Shown here: in pieces, positions 24,090 to 28,378 of the stretch
How positions within the stretch are numbered: position 1 is the stretch's first letter
Layout: every line of letters starts with the position of its first letter
NCBI GenBank assembly: GCA_002438625.1
Contig: DJPS01000043.1
Span: 1-28,378 of the forward strand
Reading direction: 5' to 3'
Length of the DNA: 28,378 bases
From: Christensenella sp. UBA6406
Lineage (GTDB): Bacteria > Bacillota > Clostridia > Christensenellales > UBA1242
Notes under the pieces: generated by a model
The model's database searches: none
What the model was told of the DNA's origin: nothing
The model's input: the letters and a program-made list of their open reading frames with translations, nothing else
Translations under genes and position numbers: made by a program

Positions 24090-24147
24090 ATTTTTACACC
24101 TTTCTTAGATTTTTGTAAAGCGATTTTTACACCTTTCTTAGATTTTT
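24090..24147. repeat. Two-copy 25-base direct repeat
   Basis: The 25 bases beginning ATTTTTACACCTTTCTTAGA occur twice without mismatch (24090-24114 and 24123-24147), with a period of 33 bases. They lie in the non-coding space between two convergent genes. There are only two copies and no dyad, so this is not a CRISPR array. Confidence 0.7.
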
Positions 24148-24208
24148 TGACTTTTTTGTGTGGATTTTGGGGTTTATAGAGAGATGTTTTCAGTTATTTA
24201 GATTAGTA

Positions 24209-24256
24209 AAAAAGCAAACACTTTAATTTAGAAATTTTTAAGTTGTTTGCCTTTTT
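24209..24256. terminator. Bidirectional hairpin between the zinc-ribbon cluster and dapA
   Basis: GCAAAC (24214-24219) pairs with GTTTGC (24245-24250), extended inward by imperfect ACTT/AAGT pairing; A residues on the left and CTTTTT on the right give U-runs on both strands. It probably ends the minus-strand dpa/dapA transcript. Confidence 0.7.
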
Positions 24257-24343
24257 ATTGTTTTTTTAATGTGTGATTGTTAATGGCTTTTAAATGTTGG
24301 TTGAGTAAAATTTTATTGGGTAGAAGAAAGTGGTTAAATTTTA

Positions 24344-25237
24344 TTATATTAATTTATTAAAATTTATTTCATTTTCTTTTGAAAGTGGAGTTAAAGGAAG
24401 TCTAAGAATGTTCTTTATAAGATGCTGCTTATATAATAAATACTTTATAGGGATTGGGTTGACTTCGCAAGATAGTGCATTAAATAAATTCAAAAGATTG
24501 TAATGCCATTTTTTAGCGGAAGCAAAGTTTTTGTTTAGGCATAAGTCAACAAGTTGCTCCATTTCTTTTGGTTTTGCGTTTGATGCGACACTTATAACAC
24601 CTTTTGCTCCTAATGACATTGCTGGTAGGGTTAGGGCATCATCTCCGCTATAAAGATAAAAATTAGGGTCGCATAAATTTATAATTTGAGCAATTTGATT
24701 TAAGTTTCCGCTTGCTTCTTTTATTGCTATAATGTTTGGGTGTTTAGAGAGTGTTTTAACAGTTTGTGGTAGCATATTTACATTTGTCCTTGATGGAACA
24801 TTGTAAAGGATAATTGGAGTTTTTATGCTATTTGCAATTTTGGTGAAGTGTTTAATTAGTCCGCTTTGAGTGCATTTGTTATAGAATGGGGTAACAATTA
24901 AAAAGGCATCAATTTTTCCTAATTTTTCAAATTGGGTGCATTTGTTTATAACTTCTGTTGTGTTGTTGCTACCTGCACCAACAATTAATTTTGTTTTTTT
25001 GTTTATCCTTCTTATTGCAAATTTTATTATTTCAATTTGTTCTTTGTTTGTTAGTGTTGAAGGTTCGCCCGTAGAGCCAAGCAAAGTGATTGCGTCAATT
25101 TCATTTTTTATTTGATAATCAATTAATTTTCCTAATGAAGTAAAGTCAATTTTTTTGTCTCGGCCTTTAAACGGTGTGATTATTGCCGTTGCGGTGCCTT
25201 GAAAAATAGGGCGTTTTATGCTTATTGTTTTTGTCAT
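24344..25237 (-). CDS. dapA: 4-hydroxy-tetrahydrodipicolinate synthase DapA
   Basis: DapA condenses pyruvate with aspartate semialdehyde to give the common precursor of lysine, diaminopimelate and dipicolinate. I choose ATG 25235-25237 (297 residues), because AAAAAGGA lies 12 bases upstream and the conserved fold starts soon after. A frame upstream adds ten residues that would overlap dpaB. Visible are GSTGEPSTL (Thr56), Tyr145 in YNVPSRT with Arg150, and the Schiff-base lysine Lys173 in AIKEASGN, followed by the GDDAL loop. It directly follows dpaB with 17 bases between, so here it most likely serves dipicolinate synthesis in the sporulating mother cell, alone or together with lysine synthesis. 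Stop TAA. Confidence 0.95.
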   Translation of the reverse strand: MTKTISIKRPIFQGTATAIITPFKGRDKKIDFTSLGKLIDYQIKNEIDAITLLGSTGEPSTLTNKEQIEIIKFAIRRINKKTKLIVGAGSNNTTEVINKCTQFEKLGKIDAFLIVTPFYNKCTQSGLIKHFTKIANSIKTPIILYNVPSRTNVNMLPQTVKTLSKHPNIIAIKEASGNLNQIAQIINLCDPNFYLYSGDDALTLPAMSLGAKGVISVASNAKPKEMEQLVDLCLNKNFASAKKWHYNLLNLFNALSCEVNPIPIKYLLYKQHLIKNILRLPLTPLSKENEINFNKLI

Positions 25238-25254
25238 TTGTGTTTGTTTCCTTT

Positions 25255-25854
25255 TTAATTTGAACATTTATTGTTGGCTTGATTTGATAAAATCATTGGT
25301 TGAATTTGGTTGTTGTTTTCAGCATTTATAAGCGTTTCTTCAATTAAATCAAAATTGGCAACAAGTGATTTTGGTTTATTAATAAAATCATCTTGCATAA
25401 ATGGAATGAAATAAATTCCTTTACAATTAAGAAGTTGTGCAATATTTTTTGCGTTTAAACCTAGTGCATCGTTTGTTGATATGCCTATAATGACTGGCTT
25501 ATTGTTTCGCATTAATGCTTTGGCTGTCATTGTAACTGCATTGTCTGTTATGGCGTTTGCAAGTTTGCTTATGGTGTTGCCTGTGCAAGGTGCGACTACA
25601 AGTGCATCAATTATTCCTTTTGGACCAAGAGGCTCCGCACTTGTTATATTGTCAATTACTTTGTTTTCGCAAATTGTTTCTAGATTAATAATAAAATCTT
25701 TTGCTTTACCAAATCTTGTGTCTGTAAGTTTTACTTTGTTTGTTACAATGGGGTGGATGTTATATCCTTTTGCTTTTAAATTTTTGATGCAATCTAAAAT
25801 TTTTTCGTGTGTACAGAAAGAACCAGTGATTGCAAATCCTATGTTTTTTATCAT
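25255..25854 (-). CDS. dpaB: Dipicolinate synthase subunit B
   Basis: DpaB (SpoVFB) is a flavoprotein-fold subunit that with DpaA oxidises dihydrodipicolinate to dipicolinate, the calcium chelator of the spore core. The 199-residue protein has the N-terminal GFAITGSFCTHEKIL nucleotide-binding loop, EPLGPKGIIDALVVAPCTGNT with the flavoprotein signature, and GISTNDALGLNAKNI. The ATG has AGGAGA about eleven bases upstream. It lies 57 bases after dpaA and 17 bases before dapA on the minus strand. The C-terminal 20 residues are Asn/Gln-rich and not part of the usual fold. Stop TAA. Confidence 0.95.
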   Translation of the reverse strand: MIKNIGFAITGSFCTHEKILDCIKNLKAKGYNIHPIVTNKVKLTDTRFGKAKDFIINLETICENKVIDNITSAEPLGPKGIIDALVVAPCTGNTISKLANAITDNAVTMTAKALMRNNKPVIIGISTNDALGLNAKNIAQLLNCKGIYFIPFMQDDFINKPKSLVANFDLIEETLINAENNNQIQPMILSNQANNKCSN

Positions 25855-25911
25855 TTAATATTTTCTCCTATGTTTTTTGTTTTTGTTTGATTGGTTAGTG
25901 CTTTTAAAAGG

Positions 25912-26679
25912 CTAATTTTTTAAATTTAAATTGCTTTCAATAATTTCATAAATTAAATTACTTGCGGAAAGGGGGCAAAATTTTGATGGCAATGCAGGTA
26001 ATTTATGATAATTTAAAATGGATATGCTTTTATCTGAAAGTGATTGAACTGATGCAATTTCTAAATAGATTGCATCTTTATCAATTTTTAAAGCGGTTTC
26101 ATAATCAATTAATTGATGTGGAATGGTGTTTATAATTATGTCAAATTTGCTTATGTCCTTATAAAATTCATCTTTTAAATAAACTTTATCTGTAATAAAA
26201 AGTGCGTTTTCATAATTGTTTTTATCATAATCACATATGGCAAAATCAATATTTAATTTGTTCAATATTTGTGAAAGTGCTTTTCCACACCTTCCATAAC
26301 CTAAAATTAAAATATGATTTTCGTATATTGATTTTGGACTTAACTCTAAAATTTTTGCTAAAATTCCTTCGCTTGTTAAATTGGCGTTTTTAATTGAAAA
26401 AGTTTCATAAGATAAATAATTTATAAACTTTATGTTTTTTTCTTTGCATACTTGCGTTAAATCTTCCAAGGGGACACCAGCAAAAATTGTTATGCCGTTT
26501 GGAAAGCTTTTGATTTCTTTGCTTGCAAATTTTTTAACGGGAGAAAAAATAAAAATATCGCCCGCTTTTGCTAATTTTATGCTGTATTCATAAACTTCGG
26601 CAGTCTCATAATTTTGTTTTTGTAGTTTGTTTAATATAATTTTTAAACGATTGTCTAATGTGTCAATAAAAAATTTCAA
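25912..26679 (-). CDS. dpaA: Dipicolinate synthase subunit A
   Basis: DpaA (SpoVFA) is the Rossmann-fold dehydrogenase subunit of dipicolinate synthase. Translation starts at TTG (26679-26677) behind a near-perfect AAGGAGG site about seven bases upstream; there is no better ATG nearby. The second domain has NANLTSEGILAKIL, the NAD(P)-binding GYGRCGKAL (Gly127 to Leu135), then INTIPHQLI and LEIASVQS. At 255 residues it is shorter than the 290-300 usual in Bacillus, the shortfall lying in the N-terminal domain. It heads the dpaA-dpaB-dapA unit. Expression in the mother cell under sigma-K is expected from the family, but I could not identify a convincing sigma-K promoter. Stop TAG. Confidence 0.93.
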   Translation of the reverse strand: MKFFIDTLDNRLKIILNKLQKQNYETAEVYEYSIKLAKAGDIFIFSPVKKFASKEIKSFPNGITIFAGVPLEDLTQVCKEKNIKFINYLSYETFSIKNANLTSEGILAKILELSPKSIYENHILILGYGRCGKALSQILNKLNIDFAICDYDKNNYENALFITDKVYLKDEFYKDISKFDIIINTIPHQLIDYETALKIDKDAIYLEIASVQSLSDKSISILNYHKLPALPSKFCPLSASNLIYEIIESNLNLKN

Positions 26680-26822
26680 TTTATTCCTCCTTATTCATTA
26701 TATACATCAATTTTAAATTTGTGCATTTGTTTTTGCTTTGTAGGGTGGAGGGTTGATTGTTTTATTATAAATTTAAAATGATATTGCAATAAATTTTTAA
26801 GTTGAAGAAAGTTTAATAAATA

Positions 26823-26849
26823 AGAAAAAGAGCAAATTAAATTGCTCTT
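26823..26849 (-). terminator. Rho-independent terminator of mnmE
   Basis: A perfect 8-bp stem (AAGAGCAA at 26828-26835 with TTGCTCTT at 26842-26849) and a 6-base loop; on the minus strand it is followed by TTTTTCTTATTT. Confidence 0.8.
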
Positions 26850-26910
26850 AAAATTTACTTAATTTATTTAAGTGTGTTTTTATTTGATTACAATCTTTAT
26901 TTTTTCATTT

Positions 26911-28287
26911 TTATTTACCTAAGCAAAATTTGCTGAATATTGAGTCAATCACTTCTTCGGTTATAACTTTACCTGTAATGTTGGCAAGATTATTCCACGC
27001 TTCTTTAATGTCTAATGTAATGCAATCTAAACTTGTTTTGCTAATGCTGTTAATGGCTTGACCTAAATTGTCGCTTGCCATTTTTAATGCCTCTAAGTGT
27101 CTTTGATTTGTTATAAGTAGGGCGGAAGCATTAAAATCTTTACCTAGTGTTAAATTGTATAGCAAATTTTTTAATTTATCTATATTTTCGCTATTTTTAG
27201 CGGATATTTCTATTGTATTTAAAATATTGCAACTTTTTGGTAAATCGGTTGTATTGAATTGATTTTCTTTTGCATCAATTTTATTTATTACTAAAATTGT
27301 TGGGGTTGTGTAGTCTTCAACAAGTTCAAATATCTTTTTATCTTCGGCATTTATTTTGCGACTGGCATCAACAATAAGCAATATAATGCTACTTGATTTT
27401 ATTTGGTTTATTGCCCTTTCAATTCCTATTGATTCTACAATATCAGTGGAGTTGCGGATGCCTGCTGTGTCGCATATGTTAAATTTTACGCCTTTAAATG
27501 TAAAACTATCTTCTATGCTATCTCTTGTTGTGCCTGCAATGTCAGTTACAATCGCTCTATCATAGTTAAGTAAAGCATTCAATAAACTGCTTTTTCCCAC
27601 ATTCGGCTTTCCAATAATTGCTATATTTATGCCACTTTTTAACATTCTTCCACTTTTATTTGTTTCAATTAAAGCATTTATGCTTGAAAGAACACTTTCA
27701 AGTTTTATTTTTATTTGCTTTTCCGTTGTGTATTCAATGTCTTCTTCTGGATAATCAAGTGCGACTTCAATTTCTGCTAAAATGTCGGTTAGTGTGCTTT
27801 GATTTTTTTCCAATTCTTGCCTTAGTTTTCCGTTTGCTAGGTTAAAGTTGGCGGAAAGTTCGGCTTCGCTATCTGCATTAATTATATCAATTATGCCTTC
27901 TAAGCTATCAAGTGATTGCTTGCCATTTAAAAATGCACGCTTAGAAAATTCTCCACGATTTGCAAGTCTACAACCAAACTCTAAGCATCTTTTAAGTGCA
28001 AGGTCGGTTAAGGCTATGCCACCATGCAAATGAAGTTCAACAACATCTTCTCCCGTAAAAGAGTGGGGTGCTTTAAAATAAACTGCAAGACATTTGTCTA
28101 TGCCGTTTTCTAATTCTACATCACTTAAATACATATGCCTTGCTTCAATTTGTGTGCGTGTTTTGAAGGCTGTTATAAATTTCTTTGCTATGTTTAATGA
28201 TTCTTTGCCACTTATCCTAATTATAGATATACCAGCAATAGAGTTATTGCTGGTAGCTATGGCACAAATTGTGTCGGTATCTTTCAT
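26911..28287 (-). CDS. mnmE: tRNA modification GTPase MnmE (TrmE)
   Basis: MnmE is the GTPase partner of MnmG in wobble-uridine modification; it binds formyl-tetrahydrofolate and uses potassium-dependent GTP hydrolysis. The 458-residue protein has the N-terminal folate-binding domain, the helical domain with HLHGG and GEFSKRAFLNGK, and an inserted G domain. The G domain shows GKPNVGKSS (226-234), AGTTRD (251-256), DTAG (273-276) and NKID (335-338). The C-terminus ends in CLGK with the catalytic cysteine Cys455, close to the usual CIGK. The ATG is preceded by AAAGGA. It is separated from mnmG by about 18 kb, while both lie on the minus strand. Stop TAA. Confidence 0.97.
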   Translation of the reverse strand: MKDTDTICAIATSNNSIAGISIIRISGKESLNIAKKFITAFKTRTQIEARHMYLSDVELENGIDKCLAVYFKAPHSFTGEDVVELHLHGGIALTDLALKRCLEFGCRLANRGEFSKRAFLNGKQSLDSLEGIIDIINADSEAELSANFNLANGKLRQELEKNQSTLTDILAEIEVALDYPEEDIEYTTEKQIKIKLESVLSSINALIETNKSGRMLKSGINIAIIGKPNVGKSSLLNALLNYDRAIVTDIAGTTRDSIEDSFTFKGVKFNICDTAGIRNSTDIVESIGIERAINQIKSSSIILLIVDASRKINAEDKKIFELVEDYTTPTILVINKIDAKENQFNTTDLPKSCNILNTIEISAKNSENIDKLKNLLYNLTLGKDFNASALLITNQRHLEALKMASDNLGQAINSISKTSLDCITLDIKEAWNNLANITGKVITEEVIDSIFSKFCLGK

Positions 28288-28378
28288 TTAATTTTTGTTT
28301 TTCCTTTAAAATAGAATTTTATTCTTATTAGGAATACAACTAATATTTTATTAGACTTATAATGCCTTTTTTTATTGT

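Noticed and set aside
24090..24147. Possible CRISPR remnant
   Set aside because: Only two copies, an 8-base spacer, no dyad in the repeat and no cas genes.

Overview
The window reads as about 28 kb of chromosome from a low-G+C, endospore-forming member of the Bacillota, most likely a Clostridia-like anaerobe of gut type. The reasons are the strong A+T bias, AGGAGG-type ribosome binding sites, TTGACA/TATAAT promoters with 17-base spacers, U-run hairpin terminators, and sporulation genes (spmA, spmB, and dipicolinate synthase dpaA/dpaB next to dapA). Use of dpaAB argues against Clostridium cluster I, which is known to make dipicolinate without these genes. The species cannot be named from the sequence. 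Almost everything is chromosomal housekeeping; no prophage, intact insertion sequence, CRISPR array or toxin-antitoxin pair was seen.

Layout. 1-1.8 kb: the 3' end of a secreted BspA-type leucine-rich-repeat protein, a G-rich non-coding island (A), and a divergent carbon-nitrogen-hydrolase-like gene. 2.1-8.5 kb: dusB, a cardiolipin synthase, a metallophosphoesterase, a small membrane peptide, an ArsR-family regulator, and mnmG on the minus strand. 8.6-14.1 kb: a membrane protein with an N-terminal AT-hook motif, a MetRS-like protein with altered signatures, a hotdog thioesterase, and a coiled-coil protein. 14.3-17.9 kb: degV, tRNA-Ser(GCU), a decayed fragment of a PEP-utilising enzyme, rsmA and tatD. 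18.1-19.4 kb: spmA-spmB. 19.4-20.3 kb: a G+C-rich, hairpin-dense non-coding island (B) that opens with a perfect four-way-junction fold, followed by a pair of inverted DnaA boxes and a 5'-broken methyltransferase. 21.2-24.0 kb: an envelope cluster of SPFH and zinc-ribbon proteins related to Bacillus YdjI/YdjG. 24.3-28.3 kb, minus strand: dpaA-dpaB-dapA and mnmE.

How the genes work together. MnmE and MnmG together make the wobble-uridine (cmnm5U) tRNA modification. DusB, RsmA, the MetRS-like protein and tRNA-Ser also belong to translation. DapA makes the precursor that DpaA/DpaB convert to dipicolinate, and SpmA/SpmB support spore core dehydration, so two parts of late spore maturation lie within 9 kb. 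The SPFH/zinc-ribbon cluster and cardiolipin synthase point to membrane maintenance.

Most unusual points: the AT-hook transmembrane protein, the MetRS-like protein that has lost the second lysine of its KMSKS loop, the two related G-rich islands in opposite orientation, the perfect cloverleaf, the dead PEP-utilising-enzyme remnant, and the absence of TGA as a stop codon in every gene called here.
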